A stretch of 23,487 nucleotides of DNA from an uncultured Oscillospiraceae bacterium (GTDB lineage: Bacteria > Bacillota > Clostridia > Oscillospirales > Oscillospiraceae), in contig CAJUAC010000046.1 in assembly GCA_910583885.1 (NCBI GenBank), forward strand, positions 1-23,487, in the 5' to 3' direction. Position numbers and translations under genes: made by a program. Below are positions 8,033-14,941 of the stretch, one piece after another; position 1 is the stretch's first letter, and each line of letters starts with the position of its first letter. Under the pieces are notes generated by a model that had not been told where the DNA came from, searched no databases, and saw only the letters and a list, made by a program, of their open reading frames with translations.

Positions 8033-8072
8033 AGTAATCCTCCTCAATTTCTTCATGACCTGTTGTTGCCTA

Positions 8073-8236
8073 GGACCTGTTCACACAAGACAAATGTGCG
8101 GAATTTCCAGTAGGCTTTCGCCGGATGCAGAGCAAGCATTTCCCGGCGTACTGGCGTACGTCAAAAAACGGTCGCGCAGCAGTCGGCAAAAGCTGCCGGA
8201 GGGCCGTACCTTTGGACCTATGTGAACAAGCCCTGA
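8073..8236. repeat. Long imperfect palindrome, intergenic repeat element B
   Basis: This fills most of the 247-bp gap between the binding-protein and LarA-like genes. The ends GGACCTGTTCACA and TGTGAACAAGCCC are inverted copies with two mismatches. Further in, the left segment from 8093 (AAATGTGCGG... to CTTTCGCCG near 8122) matches the reverse complement of the right segment ending at about 8214 (CGGCAAAAG ... CCGTACCTTT) imperfectly. The centre contains GGCGTACTGGCGTACGTC. No conserved protein is encoded. The layout resembles a MITE or REP-like unit able to fold into a long hairpin in the operon mRNA. Related ends occur at 1652 and 16499. Confidence 0.55.
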
Positions 8237-8279
8237 TATCTTAACGCAGTGCGCTAAAATATGTGCCTGCCTCTCCCGC

Positions 8280-9740
8280 CTACACGCCGGAGAGGTCGTC
8301 CCCCTTCATGCACAGGTGGACAGCGCTGAGCTTAAAGGTCTGGGGCAGGGCCAGGATGCTGGGCGATGGGCCCACATATTTCCCCATGGCATCGGCCAGG
8401 GCCTCCTCAAAGGTGGCCCGAGTTTTCATGCCCATGCTCCGGGCAATGCCGGGCTCCTGGGCCCCCACAATATAGATCGCCGCCGTGTTCATCTCCGCAA
8501 TGTGGGCGCAGGAGATCATGGAAAAGCCGTGGAAGGGATGGAAGGCATTGCAGAACCGATATTTCCGGATATACTCCTGGTTGGTGGCAAAATACTCCCC
8601 GTAGCGGTTGAGATCCGGCAGCGTGTTCATATAGTCGTGCTGGAACAGCTCATAGAGCTCCCGCAGATAGGGCCACCGCTCATCATGGAAGTAGCCGTTG
8701 CACAGGGATGAGCAGATGATGACACAGTTGTCCTTGAGCACCCGCTTGTGGCGGATAACCTGGGCGGACAGGGCCTGCATCATCTGGATGGGATTGGTGC
8801 CCATGCCGTTGCCGTAGTGGAAGTCCTGGGGCATCCCAAAGACCATAACGTCGTACTTCTTCTCTGCAAAGGGCACATAGGTCCGCCTGTTGGCGGTCTC
8901 CCAGGACTTGCCCTGCATCTGGGCGGCGCAGCCGGCGTGGAGCTCCAGCTGCCGGGAACAGGTGTCCAGCACCGCATCGCAGCAGAAGAAGGGATGCCCC
9001 ATTTTCTGCTCCATCCACATGCCGATCTCATCGAACTTGGTGCGCATGAGGCTGTGGCCGGACACCGGTGTGAAGTCCGGGCGGTGCATCACGTCGGGTA
9101 CGTGGTGGCTGGCAATGGAACGCCAGTGGGTGATGCCGGTGGCGCAGTGCTTATAACCGCCGGAATAGCCGCCGTAGGGGTTGCCCTGGGTGTGCCCGAT
9201 CAAAATAGGGATGTCGCAGTCAAAGACGTACTTGTTCATCAGCACCGGGTCTCCCCGGTCTGTGGTCCCCAGATCCACCAGGTGGTCGTAGTCCTCGCTG
9301 TCATGGCTGGTGATCTGATGGGTCCAGTAGAACTCGTTGAAAAGCGCCTCCCCCAGGATCTTCCGCATCTCCGGCACGGTGGTCCGGGGATGGAGGCCAT
9401 TGGAGAACAGCAGAAGGATGTCCCCCTTGTCCACTCCGGCGGCGTACAGCTCGTCCAGGCAGGCCCGGATGGCCACCCGCCGGTGGGCGGTGGGCTGACA
9501 GCCCCCTTTGACGATGTCCGGGATAACGAACACCACCCTCTTCCCGGGTCCGGCCAGCTCCCTGAGGGGCGGCATCCCAATGGGATGCCGGATGCTCTCC
9601 AGGGTGGCGGCATAGAGGCTGTCCCAGTCCTGGGGCAGGCAGGGCGGGTCCGGCACGGTCTCGCCGGGGATAAACACATCGGTGCTCTCCGGCAGCTCGG
9701 CTGTCATGGTGCCGTGTCCATACTCAAATTCCAGCTTCAT
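8280..9740 (-). CDS. LarA-family (DUF2088) nickel-dependent hydroxyacid racemase/epimerase homologue
   Basis: A 486-residue LarA-superfamily protein. LarA enzymes use a nickel pincer nucleotide to racemise or epimerise the alpha carbon of 2-hydroxyacids such as lactate, malate or aldonic acids. Candidate catalytic and cofactor residues are visible: NGLH (H117), GHTQG (H183), the cofactor-lysine motif GGYSGGYK (K197) and SIASHH (H212/H213). The spacing H117 to H183 (66) and K197 to H213 (16) equals that in Lactobacillus plantarum LarA (H108, H174, K184, H200); the H-to-K gap is 14 rather than 10. The ATG at 9740 is preferred because AGGAGA precedes it by 6 bases. It lies 2 bases after the tpi-like stop. 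No larB, larC or larE cofactor genes are in this window. Confidence 0.85.
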   Translation of the reverse strand: MKLEFEYGHGTMTAELPESTDVFIPGETVPDPPCLPQDWDSLYAATLESIRHPIGMPPLRELAGPGKRVVFVIPDIVKGGCQPTAHRRVAIRACLDELYAAGVDKGDILLLFSNGLHPRTTVPEMRKILGEALFNEFYWTHQITSHDSEDYDHLVDLGTTDRGDPVLMNKYVFDCDIPILIGHTQGNPYGGYSGGYKHCATGITHWRSIASHHVPDVMHRPDFTPVSGHSLMRTKFDEIGMWMEQKMGHPFFCCDAVLDTCSRQLELHAGCAAQMQGKSWETANRRTYVPFAEKKYDVMVFGMPQDFHYGNGMGTNPIQMMQALSAQVIRHKRVLKDNCVIICSSLCNGYFHDERWPYLRELYELFQHDYMNTLPDLNRYGEYFATNQEYIRKYRFCNAFHPFHGFSMISCAHIAEMNTAAIYIVGAQEPGIARSMGMKTRATFEEALADAMGKYVGPSPSILALPQTFKLSAVHLCMKGDDLSGV

Positions 9741-9742
9741 GG

Positions 9743-10576
9743 TCACTCTCCTACATACAAACGAATGATTTCCAGATACTCCTGGGGATAAAAGCCGATC
9801 TCCCCCTGAAACCGGGTCAGGGCGATAAGGCCTCCGTCAATCGCCTCAATAGAGGCCAGCATCCGGGCGTTGTCCGTCTTCAGACCGCCGCCGTAGACCA
9901 CCTCCATCCCCCCGGTCCTCTCCTTGACAAAGCGGGCGATCTGGGCAATATACGCCTTCCCCGCCGGTGTTTTGCCGGGGCCGATGGACCAGACGGGCTC
10001 GTAGGCGATGACAACGCGGCTCCTGTCCACCCCCTCCAGGCCCTCATCCAGCTGCTCGCCCAGCACCCGCTCCCAGGCAGGCTGCTCCGCCTCCGTCTCC
10101 CCGATGCAGTAGAGCACCGAGAGCCCCGCTGCCTGGGCGCATTTTATCTCCTGGTTGAGCAGGCGGTTGACAGCGGACGCGTCCGACACCCCGGCCTCCG
10201 CAAGGATGCCCCGCTTGTCGCCCCGCTCCTCACAGTGTCCGATGATAGTATGTACACATCCTAGGGCCCGCATACTGTTGGCGGTCCGGCTGGTGGTAAA
10301 GGCGCCGAAGCCGCCGGCCCCTGTGTCCGCCCGGTGGACCCCCTGGCACCCCACCTGGATGGGGCTGCCCGGCCGCCTAGCGGAGAGGGCGCTGAGGATG
10401 TGGGCCTCCGGGAAGAACTGGACAAACTCCACTCTGGCGGGGTCGTATCTCCCCAGCTCCTCCTGGGTCTGCTCCACAATACAGGCGCCCCAGCGGTCGC
10501 CGGGGGAGAGGCGGTTGACGCCGCCGTATGCCGGCGGGATGTCGAACCGCTTCAAATTCAAATACAGATGCTTCAT
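9743..10576 (-). CDS. Divergent triose-phosphate isomerase homologue
   Basis: A 277-residue TIM-barrel protein. The catalytic set of triose-phosphate isomerase is kept: N7 and K9 in LNLKRF, H114 in GHCEER (usually GHSERR) and E193 in AYEPVWSIGPGKTP. The phosphate-gripping loops differ: YGGG (228-231) replaces YGGS, and the C-terminal VGGAS loop reads IALTR (251-255). The N-terminus is also unlike standard GNWKMN. The start codon overlaps the pfk-like stop (ATGA), giving translational coupling. The enzyme could isomerise DHAP/GAP from the aldolase, but the altered grip suggests another phosphoketose/aldose pair, as for the TPI-like L-erythrulose-1-phosphate isomerase. Substrate is inference. 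Confidence 0.85.
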   Translation of the reverse strand: MKHLYLNLKRFDIPPAYGGVNRLSPGDRWGACIVEQTQEELGRYDPARVEFVQFFPEAHILSALSARRPGSPIQVGCQGVHRADTGAGGFGAFTTSRTANSMRALGCVHTIIGHCEERGDKRGILAEAGVSDASAVNRLLNQEIKCAQAAGLSVLYCIGETEAEQPAWERVLGEQLDEGLEGVDRSRVVIAYEPVWSIGPGKTPAGKAYIAQIARFVKERTGGMEVVYGGGLKTDNARMLASIEAIDGGLIALTRFQGEIGFYPQEYLEIIRLYVGE

Positions 10577-11757
10577 AGTTTCCCTGTCTCCTTCGCATAC
10601 AGCCTTGTGAACTGCAGGTGGTCCCCCAGTTCATCTCCCACCAGCGGGCGGCACCAGTCGATAAATCCCTCTGTCACATCGTTGCCCCGCTCATTGATCC
10701 ACTCCCCGGGCAGCGTCCGCTCGTGGAGCATCACCTGCTCTACCGGGATCCGGGTAAACCTGGCCGCATAGGGCCGGGAGCTGACCCGCTCTATGCCGAT
10801 CATGCACCCGCCCGCGCCGGACAGGGCCGCCCGCACCGCCTCCCGTCCCACGGCCTCCGCCTCCGCCCGGTCCACCGGGGACTGCCAGGGGATGGAGGAG
10901 CGCTCGCACAGGCCGGCCTTCTCATAGCGGGCCTTGATACCCAACTCCCGGGTCACCGCATTGGCCAGGTGCATACCCGCGTAGCTGGGGTACACCGACC
11001 GGCCGGCGGTGAAGGCGGGCGGGACTAGCAGCTGGCCATCCTGTCCCCGCAGGCCCTCGCTGCAGACGACCACCACGCCGCCATGCCTCCGGCTGAGGCG
11101 CTCCACGTCCTCCAGGAACCAGTCCATCCGGAAGGGGCGCTCGGGCAGATAGATGAGATGGGGCCCGTCCCCGGCCTCCCGCCGGGCCAGGGCCGAGGCT
11201 GCGGTCAGCCATCCGGCGTTGCGCCCCATGGTCTCGATAATGCTCACGTGGATGGGCAGGGCCGCCACATCACAGGCTACCTCCCGAGTCACCGCCGCCA
11301 CAAACCGGGCTGCGCTGGCGTAGCCGGGGGCGTGGTCCGTAACAGCGATGTCGTTATCAATGGTCTTGGGCACGCCCACAACAGTGATCCCCGCTCCCGC
11401 ACAGACCCGGTGGAGCTTGCCGCAGGCGTCCATGGTGCCGTTGCCGCCGTTCATCAGCACCCAGCGGATGTCGTGGCGCTCCAGCACCTGGCGCATCTGC
11501 TGGTAGTGGGCCGGCTCCAGGGCAAAGCGGGAAGTGCCAATGGAGGATGCCGGGGTGTGGAGCAGCCGGCGGGTCTCCTCCTCCGGGTAAGCCAGCAGAT
11601 CCATGAACCGCTCCAGCAGTACCGCCTCGCTGCCCCCGATGGCGGCTAGAACCCGGTCCACGCCGCCGCTGGTGCGGGCCTCCTCGATGATGCCGTACAG
11701 GGAGGCGTTCATAACCGCCGTTGGTGCGCCGCCGTGAACAATCAACATACTTGCCAT
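10573..11757 (-). CDS. Phosphofructokinase-family kinase, mixed ATP/PPi signature
   Basis: A 394-residue PfkA-fold protein. The start is set at 11757 because AAGGAGA lies 6 bases before that ATG; a longer open frame upstream has no good ribosome site. The N-terminus HGGAPTAVMNASL resembles PPi-dependent Pfp. The phosphoryl-donor region reads GGNGT (104-108), with N where E. coli PfkA has D103 and G at the G104 position. The catalytic motif is PKTIDND (130-136): its lysine (K131) is typical of PPi enzymes and D134 is the catalytic base. MGRNAGWL and LPERPF follow. G104/K124-type combinations occur in some ATP enzymes, so the donor is uncertain. First gene of the minus-strand operon; it probably phosphorylates a ketose phosphate before aldol cleavage. 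Confidence 0.85.
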   Translation of the reverse strand: MASMLIVHGGAPTAVMNASLYGIIEEARTSGGVDRVLAAIGGSEAVLLERFMDLLAYPEEETRRLLHTPASSIGTSRFALEPAHYQQMRQVLERHDIRWVLMNGGNGTMDACGKLHRVCAGAGITVVGVPKTIDNDIAVTDHAPGYASAARFVAAVTREVACDVAALPIHVSIIETMGRNAGWLTAASALARREAGDGPHLIYLPERPFRMDWFLEDVERLSRRHGGVVVVCSEGLRGQDGQLLVPPAFTAGRSVYPSYAGMHLANAVTRELGIKARYEKAGLCERSSIPWQSPVDRAEAEAVGREAVRAALSGAGGCMIGIERVSSRPYAARFTRIPVEQVMLHERTLPGEWINERGNDVTEGFIDWCRPLVGDELGDHLQFTRLYAKETGKL

Positions 11758-11777
11758 TTGTCTTCTCCTTGAGGGGC

Positions 11778-11799
11778 CCAGCTCTGTTGACAGAGCTGG
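11778..11799 (-). promoter_or_regulatory. Leader stem-loop just upstream of the pfk-like ribosome site
   Basis: A perfect 9-bp hairpin with a 4-base loop (CCAGCTCTG, loop TTGA, CAGAGCTGG on the plus strand) in the roughly 168-base 5' leader of the minus-strand operon. It sits a few bases before the AAGGAGA site. No U-tract follows, so it could stabilise the mRNA or affect ribosome access rather than terminate. Confidence 0.5.
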
Positions 11800-11931
11800 C
11801 GCTGTCATTTTTTGCTGATTTCTCAATCCTTTGCATAGGGAAAATCGATTGGACGACAGGTTTTTGCATTGTCTACAAGCAGGACCTGAAATCTCCACCA
11901 CAAACTGGACATTGTGTACAATCTTTCTTTC

Positions 11932-11959
11932 AGTATACCATCCCGCGCCGTAATGTCAA
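11932..11959 (-). promoter_or_regulatory. Sigma-A promoter of the minus-strand pfk-to-aldolase operon
   Basis: On the minus strand, a perfect -35 TTGACA (11954-11959), a 16-base spacer and -10 TATACT (11932-11937), preceded by TGG as an extended -10. Transcription would start near 11925. It fires away from the deacetylase promoter on the opposite strand. Confidence 0.75.
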
Positions 11960-11970
11960 CATCTATTTAC

Positions 11971-11982
11971 GAAAACGTTTGC
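11971..11982. promoter_or_regulatory. LacI-family/cre-like operator, site 1
   Basis: GAAAACGTTTGC with the perfect core palindrome AAACGTTT and the central CG typical of LacI-family operators. It lies 12 bases upstream of the -35 of the minus-strand operon and about 100 bases upstream of the deacetylase promoter start. The identical 12-mer recurs at 13339. It could be bound by the local LacI-type regulator or by CcpA; it matches the cre consensus only partly. Confidence 0.6.
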
Positions 11983-12048
11983 ATCAAAAATGACACGATA
12001 CAGGAAAAATTGACAAAATTTATTTGCATATTTTGCTACTCTTGTTGA

Positions 12049-12077
12049 TTGACTTTTCTCCAACAAAGTGCTACTAT
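12049..12077 (+). promoter_or_regulatory. Sigma-A promoter of the deacetylase-kinase-aminotransferase operon
   Basis: TTGACT (12049-12054), a 17-base spacer and TACTAT (12072-12077) on the plus strand, with a predicted start near 12084. That position is the first base of an ATTAATCGGCT motif shared with the lacI upstream region, so repressor binding there would block initiation. Confidence 0.65.
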
Positions 12078-12083
12078 TATCTC

Positions 12084-12131
12084 ATTAATCGGCTGGGTTC
12101 TATGTGAATTTTGTACCAATATTTGCCGATT
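12084..12131. promoter_or_regulatory. Half-site pair sharing the lacI-upstream palindrome motif
   Basis: ATTAATCGGCT (12084-12094) is identical to 11 bases at 17819-17829, which contain the right half of the palindrome GCCGATTAATCGGC. A complementary half GCCGATT lies at 12125-12131. Both fall between the predicted transcription start and the deacetylase start codon, a typical repressor position. Which regulator binds is inferred. Confidence 0.5.
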
Positions 12132-12164
12132 TTACCCGTTCTGATTGGATAGGAGGCAAGAACA

Positions 12165-13310
12165 ATGAACGTCATTCTTAATGCAAAAATTGTCAGCGAA
12201 AACAACATTCTGGAAAACCATGCGGTTATTTTTGACCACAAGGTCCGTGCCATTTTGCCGCAAGAGTCGGTAAATTTCTCGGAATATCAGGTGACCGATG
12301 GCCAGGGGCTCTATCTCAGCCCGGGCTTCATTGACATCCACAAACACGGCGCCTACAACTACGACTTTATGGACGCCAGGAACCAGGAGGCGCTGGAGCT
12401 GCTGGTGCGCCTGCCGGAGACTGGCGTGTCCTCCCTCTACCCCACCACCATGTCCATGGGCTTTGCCGACGTGCGCCGCGCCATGGAGTCCATTGGAGAG
12501 CTGATGAACATCCCCCACCCGGGCACCCAGGTGCTGGGCTGCCACATGGAGGGGCCCTTCCTCTCCCCGGACTGGGGCGGCGCTCAGCCCAGGGAGTTTA
12601 TCGTCCCGGCGGACTACGCCCTGGTGGAGGGGTTGGAGCAGGTGGTCAAGCTGGTGACCGTAGCCCCAGAGGAGCCGGGAAACATGGACTTTATCCGCCG
12701 CTGCGTCCAGGCGGGCATCCGGGTCTCCCTGGGCCACACGCTGGCCCATTACGAGGACGCCATGGCCGCCTTCCGGCTGGGGGCTGTCTCGGTGACCCAC
12801 ACGTTCTGCGCCATGCACCAGCTCCAGCACCGGGAGCCCGGTGTGGTCTGCGCGGCCAGCGAGCACCCAGGGGTTTTCTGCGAGCTCATTGTGGACAACC
12901 TCCACATTCACCCGGCCACCCAGCGGGCCCTGCTGAAGCTGAAGGGGATCGACCAGATGATCCTGGTGACAGACTCCATGCGCTTTGCCGGCATGGGCTA
13001 CGGGGAGTCCACTCTGGCCGGCCAGCATGTCACCATCAACGAGAAGGGCGCCCACCTGGACAACGGCTTCTTCGCCGGCAGCGTCCTGGCCCTCAACGAT
13101 GCGGTAATAAACTACAAGCGCAATAACTGCCTGTCCATGGCCGATGCCCTCAGGCCCGTCACCGCCAACCCCGCCCGGCTCATGGGCATCTATGGGCAGA
13201 AGGGGGTCATTGCAGTGGGGGCAGACGCAGATTTTGTGCTCATTGACGAGGATATCCGGGTCCGCAGGACCATCATCGCCGGCAACACTGCGTTCCAGGC
13301 CGCGTGCTGA
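12165..13310 (+). CDS. NagA-like N-acetyl-amino-sugar-phosphate deacetylase (amidohydrolase)
   Basis: A 381-residue amidohydrolase of the N-acetylglucosamine-6-phosphate deacetylase family, which removes acetate from an acetamido sugar phosphate with divalent metal. Visible family motifs are PGFIDIHKHG (H59, H61), GCHMEGPFLS (E129), SLGHT (H191), THTFCAMHQL followed by HREPG (H212), LIVDNLHIHP (H247/H249) and LVTDSM with catalytic D270. NagA usually has THLFNAM; here N is replaced by C. AGGAGG lies 8 bases before the ATG. No deaminase (NagB) is nearby; the next genes are an FGGY kinase and an aminotransferase. The true substrate may therefore be another acetamido compound. Family call is strong; specificity is open. 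Confidence 0.87.
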   Translation: MNVILNAKIVSENNILENHAVIFDHKVRAILPQESVNFSEYQVTDGQGLYLSPGFIDIHKHGAYNYDFMDARNQEALELLVRLPETGVSSLYPTTMSMGFADVRRAMESIGELMNIPHPGTQVLGCHMEGPFLSPDWGGAQPREFIVPADYALVEGLEQVVKLVTVAPEEPGNMDFIRRCVQAGIRVSLGHTLAHYEDAMAAFRLGAVSVTHTFCAMHQLQHREPGVVCAASEHPGVFCELIVDNLHIHPATQRALLKLKGIDQMILVTDSMRFAGMGYGESTLAGQHVTINEKGAHLDNGFFAGSVLALNDAVINYKRNNCLSMADALRPVTANPARLMGIYGQKGVIAVGADADFVLIDEDIRVRRTIIAGNTAFQAAC

Positions 13311-13338
13311 GGGCCGGCTCCGGCCATGCAACACCAAT

Positions 13339-13391
13339 GAAAACGTTTGCTCTTTTTCTGCTTGACGGAATCCCTTTTTTAGGGCCATGAT
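13339..13391 (+). promoter_or_regulatory. Operator site 2 with possible internal promoter before the kinase gene
   Basis: GAAAACGTTTGC at 13339-13350 is an exact copy of site 1. Twelve bases further on, TTGACG (13362-13367) is followed after 18 bases by CATGAT (13386-13391), a moderate promoter. The 135-bp gap before the kinase may thus allow separately regulated expression of kinase and aminotransferase. The operator is better supported than the promoter. Confidence 0.5.
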
Positions 13392-13445
13392 ATAGACAGG
13401 GCGCAAGCCCGGGCAGACAGAGGCCACACAGCGGGAGGAAACAAC

Positions 13446-14939
13446 ATGAAAGCCTATTCTCTGACCTTTGATTTTGGCTCTGGCAGCGTGAAGGCCGCCC
13501 TGGTGGGCAGCGACCACCGGATTCTGGCCTCCTGCAGCCGGCCCTACAGCACCTACTATCCCCGGAAGGGCTGGGCGGTCCAGAGCCCGGACACAGCCTG
13601 GGCCTCCCTGCTGGAGGCCACACGGCAGGTCATGGACGCCGCCGCCATTCTCCCCTCCCAAGTCAAGGGCATCGCCCTATCCCACACCGGGTCCACCATC
13701 ATCTTTGTGGACCGTAATGGGAACCCCCTGAGCGACTGCGTCATGTGGATGGATGGCCGGGCCATGGACCAGGCCGCCTGGCTCAACGCCCTGGCCGGCC
13801 GGGAGCTCTACACAGGGAAGAACGTCATCGCCAAGCTGCGCTGGTTTGTGGAGAGGGAGCCGGAGCTGGTCCGGGGGGCCTACAAGCTGCTGGATCTCCA
13901 GGGGTATCTGCTCCTGCGCATGACCGGGGTCATGGTCTACGAGTTTACCGGGGCCAGGACCACGCGGCTCTTCGATGTATTCCAGGGCCGCTGGGACCAG
14001 GCCAAATTCCTCCAGAGCGGCTTCCCCCGTCGGCTGGTGCCGGAGCGGGTGGTGCGCTCGGAGGACCTGGTGGGACGGCTGACTGCTCCGGCAGCCCGGC
14101 TGCTGGGGCTCAACGAGGGGACGCCGGTCTACGGCGGCTGCTGCGACCACGCCACAGCGGTACTGGGCGCGGCCTGCACCCACCCCGGCGATGCCCACAT
14201 CTACATCGGCACCTCCGCGTGGCTGGCAGTGACGGCCAGGGAGTACAGCGACGTGTCCACTATCCGCCCCTCCCCGGTGCCGGGCCAGTGGTACCACTAC
14301 TACGAGAGCGACTCCGGCGGGAACTGCATTGACTACCTGATCCGCCACCACTACCAGAAGGAGCTGGCGGAGGGCCTGGACGTGTACTCCCTGCTGGGGG
14401 AGGAGAGTGCGGACAGCTCCTCCTACCGGGATGTGCTGTTTCTCCCCTTCCTGACCGGCGCCTCGGCTCCTATCAGCGACGTGCGCTCCCGGGCCTCCCT
14501 GCTGAATCTGGAGGCTGGGACCACCCGGGGACAGATCGCCCGGGCGGTACTGGAGGGGATGGGCTTCAACCTGCTGTGGCTCAAGGAGTTCTATATGGCA
14601 GACCACGGCTGGGACGTGGGGCAGCTGCGGGGGATCGGCGGCGGAATGATGCTGCCGGAGAGTGTGCAGACCATCGCCAACATCCTGGGCGACCCCATCG
14701 CCACCATGCGGGACCCCCGGTTCGCGGGAAATGTAGGCCTGGCGGTGTGCGTGGAGACCGGCCTGCGGGAGCACACCGACGGGTACGCTGTCCTGGATAA
14801 AACCGGCGCATTTGACCGGGTCTTTGAGCCCCAGAGCGCCCTGCGGGAGCGGTACGACCGGCTCTACCGCTCCTACAAGTCCGCTTTTTTTGCCCTCAGT
14901 CAGGTATACAACACGTTAAACGAAGGAAAGGAAGAGTGA
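13446..14939 (+). CDS. FGGY-family carbohydrate kinase (xylulokinase-like)
   Basis: A 497-residue sugar kinase of the FGGY family, full length for the group. Features in order: N-terminal phosphate loop DFGSGSVKAAL (9-19), the substrate-region motif WMDGRAMDQAAW (101-112), catalytic base D234 in GGCCDHATAVLG (GGDQ in many relatives), the second phosphate loop GTSAW (255-259) and the C-terminal GIGGGMM adenosine region. GGAGG lies 7 bases before the ATG. It ends 2 bases before the aminotransferase start. Likely role: ATP-dependent phosphorylation of an imported or oxidised ketose or polyol. FGGY kinases act on pentuloses, hexuloses, glycerol, erythritol and others, so the substrate is not fixed. 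Confidence 0.9.
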   Translation: MKAYSLTFDFGSGSVKAALVGSDHRILASCSRPYSTYYPRKGWAVQSPDTAWASLLEATRQVMDAAAILPSQVKGIALSHTGSTIIFVDRNGNPLSDCVMWMDGRAMDQAAWLNALAGRELYTGKNVIAKLRWFVEREPELVRGAYKLLDLQGYLLLRMTGVMVYEFTGARTTRLFDVFQGRWDQAKFLQSGFPRRLVPERVVRSEDLVGRLTAPAARLLGLNEGTPVYGGCCDHATAVLGAACTHPGDAHIYIGTSAWLAVTAREYSDVSTIRPSPVPGQWYHYYESDSGGNCIDYLIRHHYQKELAEGLDVYSLLGEESADSSSYRDVLFLPFLTGASAPISDVRSRASLLNLEAGTTRGQIARAVLEGMGFNLLWLKEFYMADHGWDVGQLRGIGGGMMLPESVQTIANILGDPIATMRDPRFAGNVGLAVCVETGLREHTDGYAVLDKTGAFDRVFEPQSALRERYDRLYRSYKSAFFALSQVYNTLNEGKEE

Positions 14940-14941
14940 CT

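Noticed and set aside
8033..8056. Upstream start for the binding protein (8 extra residues)
   Set aside because: The ribosome site GAGGAGG lies inside this stretch and points to the ATG at 8032, which also begins a standard lipoprotein signal.
7911..8225. 104-residue plus-strand open frame across repeat element B
   Set aside because: It reads through the lipoprotein signal region in antisense and then through a palindromic repeat; not protein-like.
11758..11901. N-terminal extension of the pfk-like protein
   Set aside because: The extension has no ribosome site, contains no conserved sequence, and the internal ATG at 11757 has AAGGAGA at ideal spacing.
12132..13661. 509-residue minus-strand open frame
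   Set aside because: Shadow of the NagA-like gene; no ribosome site and no recognisable domain.
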